From IMG/VR virus record IMGVR_UViG_3300023184_000314, positions 1 through 35,641 of that record: a DNA stretch of 35,641 nt; one strand, written 5' to 3'. This document shows, piece by piece, positions 1-7,390 of this stretch. The stretch is from a virus. A model generated the notes under the pieces. The model saw nothing but the letters and a program-made list of their open reading frames with translations, did not search any database and was not told the origin of the DNA. Both the position numbers and the translations under genes were made by a program. How positions within the stretch are numbered: the stretch's first letter is position 1; each line of letters starts with the position of its first letter.

Positions 1-2
1 AG

Positions 3-119
3 AAAAAAGAACAGATCTTAAATGAAATTCTTGGCACTCCCCATCATTCTGGCGGGGAGTTGCTTTTTTATTGCCCAAAATGTAAACATCATAAACCAAA
101 GCCAGATACTAATTACTAG
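3..119 (+). pseudogene. 5' fragment of a DNA primase gene (zinc-finger start only)
   Basis: Reading the frame that starts at base 3 gives a short open stretch that ends at TAG 117-119. It contains EQILNEILGT, then GGELLFYCPKC, then KHHKPK. This matches the N-terminus of the primase at 890 (KILIDIFGT, GEELLFSCPKC), so it is the first half of a primase zinc finger that lacks its second Cys pair and everything after it. The fragment continues beyond the left edge of the window. At the DNA level it has diverged from the downstream copy, so it is not a recent local duplication. It stops one base before the ATG of the homing endonuclease (TAGTATG), so the endonuclease may be translated by reinitiation. 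Whether a full gene existed upstream cannot be seen. Confidence 0.75.
34..69 (+). terminator. Terminator-like hairpin inside the primase fragment
   Basis: ACTCCCC (36-42) and GGGGAGT (54-60) form a perfect 7-bp stem with an 11-base loop. A GC pair can be added across a one-base bulge, and six T follow at 64-69. The shape is that of an intrinsic terminator, but it lies in sequence that once coded for protein (GTPHHSGGELLF), so it may be coincidental. If active it would reduce read-through from upstream into the endonuclease gene. Confidence 0.45.
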
Positions 120-120
120 T

Positions 121-924
121 ATGAAAATAATTAGTGGAATTTACTGCATCAAAAATATAGTAAACAATAAAATGTATATTGGTTCGTCTGTAAATATTGC
201 AAAAAGATTTAGATACCATATTTGGAAGTTAAAAAATAATAAACATCATTCTTTTTTGTTGCAAAATGCATGGAATAAATATGGGCAAAATAGTTTTGTA
301 TTTGAAATATTGCAAGAAACAGAAGTTGATTTTTTGATAATTGAGGAACAAAAATGGCTAGATGAAAAGAAAGTGTATCAACCAGAAAATGGCTATAATA
401 TAGCAAACATAGCAGGAAGTCCGCTTAATTTATTTACAGAAGAAACAAGAAAAAAAATATCTTTAGCAAATAAAGGAAAAATTACAACAGAAGAAACGAA
501 AAGAAAAATGAGTCAATCTCATTCTGGCAAATGTCTTTCCAACGAACACAAGAAGGCAGTCAGTAATGGAAAGAAAGGAAAAAAGTTTTCAGAGGAGCAT
601 AGAAAGAATTTAAGCCAAGCACAAACAGGTTTAACGAGAAATTTTACACAACAACACAAGCAAAAACTAAGTGAATCAAAAAAAGGCTTAAAACTTTCAC
701 ACGAACACAGAAAAAACATAGGAATTAAAAGTAGAGGTAGAAACTCTAAGATAACTGAAGAAATTGTAAAAGAAATTATTTCTCTATATGAAACAGGCAA
801 CCATTCAACGCGAAAATTGGCAGAAATTTTTAAAATATCAAAAAGTAATATACACAGCATAATATCCGGAAATACTTGGAAATATTTAAATGACACAAAT
901 TTACAAGGAAAAAATACTAATTGA
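121..924 (+). CDS. GIY-YIG homing endonuclease with NUMOD3-type repeats
   Basis: This is a 267-residue DNA endonuclease of the Seg-like or intron-encoded type. Residues 6-8 (GIY) and 19-21 (YIG) form the GIY-YIG catalytic core, followed by an Arg in FRYH and a Glu in LIIEEQKWLD. Next come about six short repeats of the NUMOD3 kind (for example TEETRKKISLANKGK, TEETKRKMSQSHSGK, SEEHRKNLSQAQTG), which bind DNA. The C-terminus is a helix-turn-helix segment (STRKLAEIFKISKSNIHSII). I chose the ATG at 121: the same frame is open from 22, but the extra residues are an out-of-frame reading of the primase fragment. There is no clear ribosome site before 121, and the TAG of the fragment is one base away. 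The last residues read into the start of the next gene, overlapping it by 35 bases. No intron RNA core is evident, so it looks free-standing. Confidence 0.9.
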   Translation: MKIISGIYCIKNIVNNKMYIGSSVNIAKRFRYHIWKLKNNKHHSFLLQNAWNKYGQNSFVFEILQETEVDFLIIEEQKWLDEKKVYQPENGYNIANIAGSPLNLFTEETRKKISLANKGKITTEETKRKMSQSHSGKCLSNEHKKAVSNGKKGKKFSEEHRKNLSQAQTGLTRNFTQQHKQKLSESKKGLKLSHEHRKNIGIKSRGRNSKITEEIVKEIISLYETGNHSTRKLAEIFKISKSNIHSIISGNTWKYLNDTNLQGKNTN

Positions 925-1834
925 CATATTTGGGACTTATCAAAAACAAGGAGAAGAACTTTTATTCTCTTGTCCTAAATGTGAGAATTCTTCAAAAAAT
1001 AAACTCTCCTGTAATCTGCGTAAAAACGTTTTTAAATGTTGGGTATGTAACTTTACGGGAACTTCTCTAACAAGGCTGGTGAAGCGTTATGGTTCGTTTA
1101 AACACAAACAAGAGTGGGCTATGTATGATGACAAAATTGATTTGTCTTCCACTTCTCTTGCAGATACTTTATTTGGACAACAAGAAGCACCTGAAACACT
1201 GCTTAATCTCCCTAAAGAATTTATTACCTTAACTGGTAAACATAATTCTTCAAATAATGTTGCGATCCGCTATTTGTATGAACGCGGAGTAAGTAAACAA
1301 GATATTCTGAAATGGAAGATTGGGTATTGCCCAGATGGAGAATATGCTGGACGTATCATTGTTCCAAGCTTCAACCTTGAAGGAAGAATAAATTATTTTA
1401 TTGGCCGTTCTTACCGTGATGATTGGATGAAGTATAAAAATCCTCAATTACATAAAAATTCAATAATCTTTAATGAACTTTATGTTGATTGGGATAGCGA
1501 TTTAACCTTGACAGAAGGGGTATTTGACGCTATTGTTATTGGAAATGCAATACCACTTCTTGGTTCAACCTTGCCAGAAACAAGTAGATTGTTCCAGGAA
1601 GTAGCAAAACATGATACGCCAATATACGTTGCTCTAGATCCGGATGCGGAGAAAAAAGCAAAAAATTTAATTAGAGATATGTTACAATATGGAATTGAAC
1701 TTTACAAAATTGATGTAAGGGGCTTCCAAGATGTTGGCAGCATGACCAAGGACGAATTCGCAGAAAGAAAAAGTTCTGCAATTCCCATGACCACAGATAG
1801 TTTATTTAAATACCAATTACAAGGAATAGCATGA
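890..1834 (+). CDS. DNA primase, small TOPRIM type (T4 gp61-like)
   Basis: The 314-residue protein should make RNA primers for lagging-strand synthesis with the phage helicase. It begins with a zinc ribbon: C28 and C31 (CPKC), then C50 and C53 (CWVC). The TOPRIM catalytic domain follows, with the Glu in LTEGVFDAI near residue 208 and the acidic pair in VALDPDAEKKA near residue 250. The size is close to T4 gp61 (about 340 residues). The ATG at 890 lies inside the 3' end of the endonuclease gene and the upstream GGAAA is a weak ribosome site, so translation may depend on coupling. Its N-terminus duplicates the fragment at 3-119. The stop codon overlaps the next start (ATGA). Confidence 0.9.
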   Translation: MTQIYKEKILIDIFGTYQKQGEELLFSCPKCENSSKNKLSCNLRKNVFKCWVCNFTGTSLTRLVKRYGSFKHKQEWAMYDDKIDLSSTSLADTLFGQQEAPETLLNLPKEFITLTGKHNSSNNVAIRYLYERGVSKQDILKWKIGYCPDGEYAGRIIVPSFNLEGRINYFIGRSYRDDWMKYKNPQLHKNSIIFNELYVDWDSDLTLTEGVFDAIVIGNAIPLLGSTLPETSRLFQEVAKHDTPIYVALDPDAEKKAKNLIRDMLQYGIELYKIDVRGFQDVGSMTKDEFAERKSSAIPMTTDSLFKYQLQGIA

Positions 1835-1974
1835 AAGTATATGTTGTAATAGAAGTTTGGTACAGCAACACTGATTTAGTGGGTTGTTTTAGAAGAAAAG
1901 AAGAAGCAGAAAGTTTTATAAACAAGCAAGCAAATTCACGTAATTTTTCTATTGTAGAAATGGATGTAAAATGA
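1831..1974 (+). CDS. Small unknown protein, 47 residues
   Basis: The open frame starts with ATG overlapping the primase stop (ATGA at 1831-1834) and ends with TGA overlapping the next ATG (1971-1974), the classic spacing of a translationally coupled phage gene. The product begins MKVYVVIEVWYSNTD and then has a basic, charged middle (CFRRKEEAESFINKQ). The pattern is that of a short beta hairpin followed by one helix. I recognise no family. Tight coupling on both sides is the main evidence that it is real. Confidence 0.65.
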   Translation: MKVYVVIEVWYSNTDLVGCFRRKEEAESFINKQANSRNFSIVEMDVK

Positions 1975-4900
1975 TTAAGATCGCACAAATTAGTGACACA
2001 CATATTCGAAACTTAAAGTATCACGAAGAATATCGTGAAGTATTCAATAAAATCTTCTCTTCTCTCAGAGAAGAAAAGCCCGATTACATTGTTCATACTG
2101 GCGATATTGCGCACACAAAAAATCAAATCTCACCAGAATTTGTGGAAATGTGTTCTTGGTTTCTCAAAGAACTTGCAGATATTTCACCAACGTATGTGAT
2201 TCTTGGTAATCATGATACAAATTTAAAGAATGATACTCGGCAAGATAGTATCACTCCAATCATTAATGCTCTAAATCATCCAAATTTACTTCTTTGGAAG
2301 TACTCAGGAGAAAGAATCATTAATGACAAACTTGCTTTTAATGTTCTTTCGCTGATTGACGAAGACAAATGGGTTAAACCAAGCGATACAAACCGTATTA
2401 ATATCGCTCTTTATCATGGAGCGATTGCCGGTGTGTCAACTGACATCGGTTATACACTTGAACATTCAGACCATGAACTTTCTATCTTTGCAGAATTTGA
2501 TTATGCTTTGCTTGGAGATATCCATAAGACTAATCAAATTGTTGATACAGAAGGTCGCGTTCGTTATCCAGGTTCAACTATTCAACAGAACCATGGAGAA
2601 ACTGATGACAAGGGTTTCCTAATCTGGGAAATTGAAGATAAAAATAAGTTTGATGTTCGCCACATTGTCATTCCGCATCCTCGCCCATTTGTGACAATTA
2701 AACTTAACGAAGCTGGTAAATTTGATGAAAGCTTGCAAATTAAGCCAGACGCACGCATTCGTGTTGTTTGCGAGCATAATCTTTCTGTAAGTGACATTCG
2801 TAAGTCAATTGATGTAATCAAGGTTAAATTTATTCCAGAAAGTGTAACCTTCTTAAATAAGGCCACAGAAAGAATTGATATTAGCGATACAATCAAAAAG
2901 ATTGATACAGAAGATTTGCGTAATATACAAACGCAAGAAAAACTATTACGTGAATATCTTAAAGATTTTAATCCAAAAGAAGAAGTTTTGCAAAAAGTGT
3001 TTGAGATTAATAAGAAGTATAATACTACCGCCGAAGAGAACGAAGAGGTTTCTCGTAATATTCGTTGGTCACTTAAGTCTATTAAGTGGGATAATCTTTT
3101 TAATTATGGAACTAATAATAAAGTTGATTTTGACAAGCTAGAAGGTGTCGTCGGTATTTTCGGTAAAAACTTCTCAGGCAAATCAAGCATCATTGATAGC
3201 TTACTTTGGGCAATTCAAAACTCAACGAGCAAAAACGTTCGTAAAAATGTAAACATCATTAATCAAAATCAGCAGAGTGCTAAATCAGAAGTTCAAATTT
3301 CTATTGATGATAAACTTTATATCATTGAAAGAACTGCCGAGAAGTATCTCAAGAAACTTGCAGGCGAAGAAACACTTGAAGCAAAAACAGATGTTTCATT
3401 TTCTGTTTGTGATGCGAATGAACAGGAAGATTGTATTACATATGAAAAAGGTAATTTAAACGGCCTTGATCGTAATGAAACAGACAAGAACGTTCGTAAA
3501 CTGTTTGGAACATTAGAAGATTTTCTTTTTACCTCCATGGCTTCACAAATGGGCTCTCTTGACTTTATTAACGAAGGTTCAACTCGTCGTAAAGAAATTC
3601 TTGGAAAATTTCTTGACCTTGAGCTTTTTGCCAAGAAGTATAAACTATCAAACAATGACGCCACTGAACTCAAGTCAGCACTAAAACGTCTTGAGAGCAA
3701 AGATTTTGACAAAGAAATTGCAGAAACACTTATTCGCGCTTCAGAAGCTAAAAAGCAAGCAGAATCGCAAACTCATGAGTGTGAAGAATTAAAAGAAGAT
3801 ATATTAAAGCTATCAGATAGTGTCAATCATATTAATCTTGAAATTGCTTCTTTTCCAAAAATAGAAGTAGTTGATATTGATCTTGTAAAATCTTCTTTAA
3901 ATAAAATAGAAGAAGATATTGTAGGGTGGCAAAAAACTATTAGCACAAACACAAAATTTGTTGAAGAAAAGCAAGTGGCATTAGAAAATGCCGCTAAACT
4001 TATCTCTGATATAAAAGTTGACGAACTTAATAAAAATAAGCAAATGCTGGCAGATAAGAGCAAAGAACTAGAAAAAGCATTACGTGAAATAACTGATATT
4101 GAAAAAGATATCTTACGCGATCAAATGGCTATCAAAATTCTTGATGAAGTACCTTGTGGTGATAGTTTTCCAACTTGTAAATTCTTGACTGATGCTTTTA
4201 CTAAAAAAGATGGCCTGGAAAAGAAAAATGAACTTGTAAAAATTTCAAGTAACAAAAAGCAACAACTTGAAAAAGAGATTGAGAAGCTAAATCCAGACGA
4301 GATAGAAAAATCAATTTCAACGCGTAATCTTATTCTGGAAAAAATCCGGAACATGGAAACAATCATTTCTAATAAAAAATTGGAATCTGAGAAACTAAAT
4401 GGTAAAATTATTATTTCTCAAAATTTAATTGAGAAATTAGAAAAGAAAATTGAAGATTATTACAAGAATGAAGAAACTGCTTTAATATTAAAAGATTTAA
4501 GTCATAAAAAGCAACAATTATTGACAGAAAAAACCGAACTTGCAAAGAACTTGTCTGAATGTGAAGCTAGCATTATAAAATTACATCGGGACTATGGCTC
4601 ATTAGAACAAAAATACGCAGACTTACAGGATTCAAAAAGTGAGCTTCTAAGATTAAGAGATGAGTACACTGCAATCGCTATGTTTGAAAAAGCAATGCAC
4701 AGTAACGGTATCAGCTATGATGTTATTAGAAAGAAGCTACCAGTAATAAATGAAGAGATTGCAAAAATTCTATCAAATATAGTTAATTTTGAAATCTTTT
4801 TTGAGGACGACGGAAAGAAATTAGATATCCTAATCAAACATCCAAAATATGATGCACGTCCACTTGAACTTTGTTCAGGTGCTGAAAAGAGTCTTGCTGC

Positions 4901-5144
4901 TATGGCTATTCGTCTTGCTTTAACTAAAATAACATCATTACCTGTCGGAGATGTATTTATATTAGATGAACCAGCAACGGCTCTTGACGAGGAAAATATG
5001 GAAGGCTTTATGCGTATAATTGATATGTTGAAATCACACTTCAAGACAATCATACTTATTTCTCACTTACCAGAATTAAAAGACGTTGCTGATCTACAAA
5101 TAACCATTGACAATGTTGATGGTTATGCGCACGTGGAGGCTTAA
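1971..5144 (+). CDS. Fused Mre11/Rad50-type recombination nuclease (T4 gp47 + gp46)
   Basis: One 1057-residue chain holds both halves of the SbcCD/Mre11-Rad50 complex, which processes DNA ends for recombination-dependent replication. Residues 1-190 are the metallophosphoesterase nuclease: D9-T-H, G44-D, G79-N-H-D, H149 and G182-D-I-H. The ATPase half starts near residue 370, with Walker A GKNFSGKSS at 398-406. A long coiled coil follows, with a hook-like apex C729-GDSFPT-C736. The ABC signature LCSGAEKS lies near 967 and Walker B VFILDEPATALDE near 1000, and ISHLPELK follows. In T4 these are two genes of about 340 and 560 residues. The hook Cys are six residues apart instead of the usual CxxC, so zinc binding there needs a different geometry. 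No frameshift or stop separates the halves. Confidence 0.93.
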   Translation: MIKIAQISDTHIRNLKYHEEYREVFNKIFSSLREEKPDYIVHTGDIAHTKNQISPEFVEMCSWFLKELADISPTYVILGNHDTNLKNDTRQDSITPIINALNHPNLLLWKYSGERIINDKLAFNVLSLIDEDKWVKPSDTNRINIALYHGAIAGVSTDIGYTLEHSDHELSIFAEFDYALLGDIHKTNQIVDTEGRVRYPGSTIQQNHGETDDKGFLIWEIEDKNKFDVRHIVIPHPRPFVTIKLNEAGKFDESLQIKPDARIRVVCEHNLSVSDIRKSIDVIKVKFIPESVTFLNKATERIDISDTIKKIDTEDLRNIQTQEKLLREYLKDFNPKEEVLQKVFEINKKYNTTAEENEEVSRNIRWSLKSIKWDNLFNYGTNNKVDFDKLEGVVGIFGKNFSGKSSIIDSLLWAIQNSTSKNVRKNVNIINQNQQSAKSEVQISIDDKLYIIERTAEKYLKKLAGEETLEAKTDVSFSVCDANEQEDCITYEKGNLNGLDRNETDKNVRKLFGTLEDFLFTSMASQMGSLDFINEGSTRRKEILGKFLDLELFAKKYKLSNNDATELKSALKRLESKDFDKEIAETLIRASEAKKQAESQTHECEELKEDILKLSDSVNHINLEIASFPKIEVVDIDLVKSSLNKIEEDIVGWQKTISTNTKFVEEKQVALENAAKLISDIKVDELNKNKQMLADKSKELEKALREITDIEKDILRDQMAIKILDEVPCGDSFPTCKFLTDAFTKKDGLEKKNELVKISSNKKQQLEKEIEKLNPDEIEKSISTRNLILEKIRNMETIISNKKLESEKLNGKIIISQNLIEKLEKKIEDYYKNEETALILKDLSHKKQQLLTEKTELAKNLSECEASIIKLHRDYGSLEQKYADLQDSKSELLRLRDEYTAIAMFEKAMHSNGISYDVIRKKLPVINEEIAKILSNIVNFEIFFEDDGKKLDILIKHPKYDARPLELCSGAEKSLAAMAIRLALTKITSLPVGDVFILDEPATALDEENMEGFMRIIDMLKSHFKTIILISHLPELKDVADLQITIDNVDGYAHVEA

Positions 5145-5366
5145 GTGGATATGGCAAGATATAAACAAGAAATACTAGATAAACTAGTAGGAAAGGCAGT
5201 AAGCAGAAAACTTTTAGTTTGGCTTGTTGCAACAATCGGTGTTCCTTTACACTTCATAACTGGAGAAGACTGGATGCAGATAAGTATAATTTATATCGGT
5301 TCTCAAGCTGCCTCCAGCTTTATGTTGGAATATGCAAAAATCAAAAAAGGTGGTCAGCAAGTATAG
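5145..5366 (+). CDS. Small two-span membrane protein, holin candidate
   Basis: The 71-73 residue product has a basic N-terminus (MARYKQEILDKLVGK) and two hydrophobic stretches (about LLVWLVATIGVPLHFI and ISIIYIGSQAASSFML) separated by a short acidic turn, and ends in KIKKGGQQV. Two spans with a short turn and charged ends fit a small holin, but many other phage membrane proteins look the same. GTG at 5145 and ATG at 5151 are both possible starts: GGAGG at 5135-5139 lies 5 bases before the GTG and 11 before the ATG. It follows the nuclease gene immediately and heads a run of four membrane or secreted proteins. Function is inferred from shape and context only. Confidence 0.7.
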   Translation: MDMARYKQEILDKLVGKAVSRKLLVWLVATIGVPLHFITGEDWMQISIIYIGSQAASSFMLEYAKIKKGGQQV

Positions 5367-5466
5367 CTGGTTACTTAAAATTAAAAGTTGGTTCTACGCC
5401 GGTATAATATTGATCGGCGTAGTTTCCATTTTAATAGAAATACTTTCGGAGAAAAACTACAAATGA
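5332..5466 (+). CDS. Single-span membrane peptide, 44 residues
   Basis: This frame starts with ATG inside the end of the preceding gene (35-base overlap) and stops with TGA overlapping the next ATG (ATGA at 5463-5466). The product has a strongly basic head (MQKSKKVVSKYSW) and one hydrophobic segment (YAGIILIGVVSILIEIL), which fits the positive-inside rule for a membrane peptide. The overlap with the start of the spanin-like gene suggests coupling. No clear ribosome site precedes 5332. A perfect 8-bp inverted repeat lies within it (5394-5422). It could be part of the lysis cassette; I know no family for it. Confidence 0.55.
   Translation: MQKSKKVVSKYSWLLKIKSWFYAGIILIGVVSILIEILSEKNYK
5394..5422 (+). 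other. GC-rich hairpin within the small membrane ORF
   Basis: CTACGCCG (5394-5401) and CGGCGTAG (5415-5422) form a perfect 8-bp stem with a 13-base loop. T-rich but interrupted sequence follows (TTTCCATTTT). The hairpin stands out in AT-rich surroundings. It may be a weak terminator or attenuator between the two-span protein and the spanin-like gene. Confidence 0.4.
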
Positions 5467-5837
5467 AATTTTTAAATTCAACCTTAGAGACGTTTAAAAA
5501 ATTTTGGTATATCTTTGCTATAATTGGCTTAACTGTTCTTGTTATAGTAGTAGGATTTATTGACAATTCTAAAATGGCAGGCGTCACAAATACAATAAAA
5601 GACATTATTATTGGCTATAAGGATCAAGTTAAAACAATAGACAAATTAGCCAATAAGAAGTCTGCTAAGGACAAACAAGAATTCCAAACATATGAAGAAA
5701 GAGCAAAAGAATTACAAGACAAAAGAGACGCAGATTTAGCAAAAGTAAATGCAAAAAAGATACAATTGGTTGAAGAATTAAAAGATGAATCTGCAGATGA
5801 ATTGGCAAAGAAAATGAAAGAAGAATTTAAACTATGA
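5463..5837 (+). CDS. Membrane-anchored coiled-coil protein, inner-spanin-like
   Basis: The 124-residue product has a short cytoplasmic N-terminus (MKFLNSTLETFKKFW), one membrane span (about residues 15-33, IFAIIGLTVLVIVVGFI), and a charged, helical remainder rich in Lys, Glu and Ala, with a predicted coiled coil over about residues 50-120. This is the topology of an i-spanin, which bridges the inner membrane to an outer-membrane partner at lysis. I chose the ATG at 5463, overlapping the stop of the preceding 44-residue frame; CGGAG at 5447-5451 is a plausible ribosome site. The frame is open further upstream, but only from a TTG. Other periplasm-facing helical proteins cannot be ruled out. 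Confidence 0.75.
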   Translation: MKFLNSTLETFKKFWYIFAIIGLTVLVIVVGFIDNSKMAGVTNTIKDIIIGYKDQVKTIDKLANKKSAKDKQEFQTYEERAKELQDKRDADLAKVNAKKIQLVEELKDESADELAKKMKEEFKL

Positions 5838-6262
5838 GAATATTATGTTTTATGACATCGTTATTGCTATGCTCTACCTCATTAGCTCAAGTTTCTCTCA
5901 CAAAAGACCAGCCAGCACCAGAAGACGGCGTCTTTCTTACAAAAGAACAAGCAGCAAAAGTAATAGCTGAAAAACAGGCTGCAGAGCAAATTTGCAAAAT
6001 ACAACAAGAGTCATCGTACACACAGATTAAAATAAAATGTGAGTATGAAAAAAATTTACTGAGAAATGAATTATCTTATGAAAAAAGTAAATTTACTGAT
6101 ATAAGTAGGTTAAGAGATGTTCAGGACGAAAAGTTATACCAAAGAATTGGTGATAGTGGTGATAATTTATATTGGTTCGTTGGTGGACTTGCTGTTGGCG
6201 GCGCCATCACAATTGCTGGCACCATAGGTGTCGTATCTATTCTTAATCAGGTAAACCCATGA
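5834..6262 (+). CDS. Secreted protein with C-terminal membrane span, unknown
   Basis: The 142-residue product starts with a signal peptide (MRILCFMTSLLLCSTSLAQ) with a likely signal peptidase I site after SLA. The Cys at residue 13 is preceded by Leu, not a small residue, so a lipoprotein signal is unlikely. The middle is charged and helical (LTKEQAAKVIAEKQAAE), and near the C-terminus a hydrophobic glycine-rich stretch (WFVGGLAVGGAITIAGTIG) could cross a membrane. Its start overlaps the stop of the spanin-like gene (ATGA). A role with it in lysis or envelope disruption is inferred from neighbourhood and topology. I recognise no family. Confidence 0.75.
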   Translation: MRILCFMTSLLLCSTSLAQVSLTKDQPAPEDGVFLTKEQAAKVIAEKQAAEQICKIQQESSYTQIKIKCEYEKNLLRNELSYEKSKFTDISRLRDVQDEKLYQRIGDSGDNLYWFVGGLAVGGAITIAGTIGVVSILNQVNP

Positions 6263-6660
6263 GTACAGATTGGGATAAAATCGCAGCAATAGAAAAAGCT
6301 GTAAAAGAAAAATATGGCGAGAACGCTATTCACAATCCAAAAGCAAATTGGAATGAAGAAAAAGAAAAAGATTATATAGAGCAAGTCAAGCAACAAGCGA
6401 AAATAATCTCAGAAAAAGCTGAAAATCAAGAAACAATTGAAGAAAACGGGTTTTTGTTAAAGAAAAAACTATTTACTACGAAAACCAGCAGGGTTTGTCC
6501 GGTAATAGAGTGTAAACGCTATTCTTTTAGCTTAAAAGATGATGTTTACGTAAATAAGTTTGATTGTTGTTATGAATGTTATATAAAATATGTTGAAGGT
6601 CGTGAAGACCTTTGGCAAAAAAGAAAGAAGGTGATGACAAATGGTAGTGACCAAACTTGA
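6259..6660 (+). CDS. Zinc-ribbon-like protein, unknown function
   Basis: The 133-residue product has a charged helical first half (IAAIEKAVKEKYGENAIHN and EKDYIEQVKQQAKI) and a Cys-rich second half: RVCPVIECKRY, then FDCCYECYIKYVEGRE. Two Cys pairs separated by about 20 residues could hold one zinc ion. It starts four bases before the stop of the preceding gene (ATGA). Its end overlaps the next gene by 20 bases, and that gene's ribosome site (AAGAAGG) lies inside it. I do not recognise the protein. Similar small zinc-ribbon proteins are common in T4-like phages. Confidence 0.75.
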   Translation: MSTDWDKIAAIEKAVKEKYGENAIHNPKANWNEEKEKDYIEQVKQQAKIISEKAENQETIEENGFLLKKKLFTTKTSRVCPVIECKRYSFSLKDDVYVNKFDCCYECYIKYVEGREDLWQKRKKVMTNGSDQT

Positions 6661-6832
6661 AGAAGTATTAAAAGTATTAGAAACTTGTAAAGCAGACGCC
6701 GTAAAAGTTGATAAGGGAAACCGTTCAGCAGCTACTCGTCTACGTAAAGATGCTGCAGCAGTTGCAAAACTATTAAAAGAGCTTCGTGCTGTTGCTCTAG
6801 AGACTGTTAAAGAATCTAAGAACAAAGAATGA
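6641..6832 (+). CDS. Histone H1-like small basic protein
   Basis: The 63-residue product is Lys- and Ala-rich: MVVTKLEEVLKVLETCKAD, then NRSAATRLRKDAAAVAKLL, then KESKNKE at the end. The NxSAxTRxRK core followed by a helix is like the short histone-H1-like proteins annotated in many T4-superfamily aquatic phages and in Bacteroidetes. Such proteins are thought to bind DNA, but a function in phage has not been shown to my knowledge. AAGAAGG at 6625-6631 is a good ribosome site for the ATG at 6641. The family call rests on a short motif and composition. Confidence 0.7.
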   Translation: MVVTKLEEVLKVLETCKADAVKVDKGNRSAATRLRKDAAAVAKLLKELRAVALETVKESKNKE

Positions 6833-6859
6833 ACAAACTACTTGAGGAGACGGTATTAA

Positions 6860-7390
6860 ATGGCTGAATTAATGGATGTAATAAATGGAATTTCACAAGT
6901 AATGGCGCAAACCTATGATGGTGCCCGCGATGAAAAAGGGGAACTAATAAAAGTAGGTCTACGTCGTGAAGAAGTTGCTGCATTCACAAGCTGTGATTGC
7001 CGTCTCCTTGATGGATTTAGGGCGAGGGTAACGCACCATGCTGATAAAGATGGTTCGTTCCCTATTTTGATTATCAGTTATCAATCAGAGCTAAAATTAG
7101 AAGAAGCTCATAGCCCAAAATTGGGTGCTGATGTTGAGGGTTATATCGCTGAGTCTTTGAAATATCTTAAAAAAGAATTCAAAAAAGTATCAGGCAAAGA
7201 ATTATCTGTTGAAAAATACGGTGATATTAATATGCTTGTTGAAGAAACCTCAAAAATAAGAGTATTTGTGACTGCACAATGTCGCTATAAGATTGGCGGA
7301 GTTGATATGCCAAAACTAGAAAACCCATCAGATGTTGATCGTTCTAAGCAATTTCAAAAATGGCTTTCATTAGGTGGATTTAAAAAATGA
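6860..7390 (+). CDS. Conserved-looking phage protein of unknown function, 176 residues
   Basis: A strong ribosome site (GAGGAGA) precedes the ATG. The product has no signal peptide or membrane span and a mixed alpha/beta pattern, with strands around GFRARVTHHAD and FPILIISYQSEL, a helix around YIAESLKYLKKEFKKVSG, another strand around KIRVFVTAQCRYKIGG, and the tail FQKWLSLGGFKK. Its stop overlaps the ATG of the EF-hand gene (ATGA). It lies where a small terminase subunit can be found in T4-like phages, two genes before the large subunit, but I see no helix-turn-helix or coiled coil to support that. Function unknown. Confidence 0.8.
   Translation: MAELMDVINGISQVMAQTYDGARDEKGELIKVGLRREEVAAFTSCDCRLLDGFRARVTHHADKDGSFPILIISYQSELKLEEAHSPKLGADVEGYIAESLKYLKKEFKKVSGKELSVEKYGDINMLVEETSKIRVFVTAQCRYKIGGVDMPKLENPSDVDRSKQFQKWLSLGGFKK

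Noticed and set aside
22-120. Signal-peptide-like N-terminus (MKFLALPIILAG) of the longest endonuclease reading frame
   Set aside because: It is an out-of-frame reading of the primase fragment; the GIY-YIG domain starts just after the ATG at 121.
121-930. Group I intron carrying the endonuclease in the primase gene
   Set aside because: No room for an intron core before or after the endonuclease, and the downstream primase restarts at its N-terminus instead of continuing the interrupted finger.
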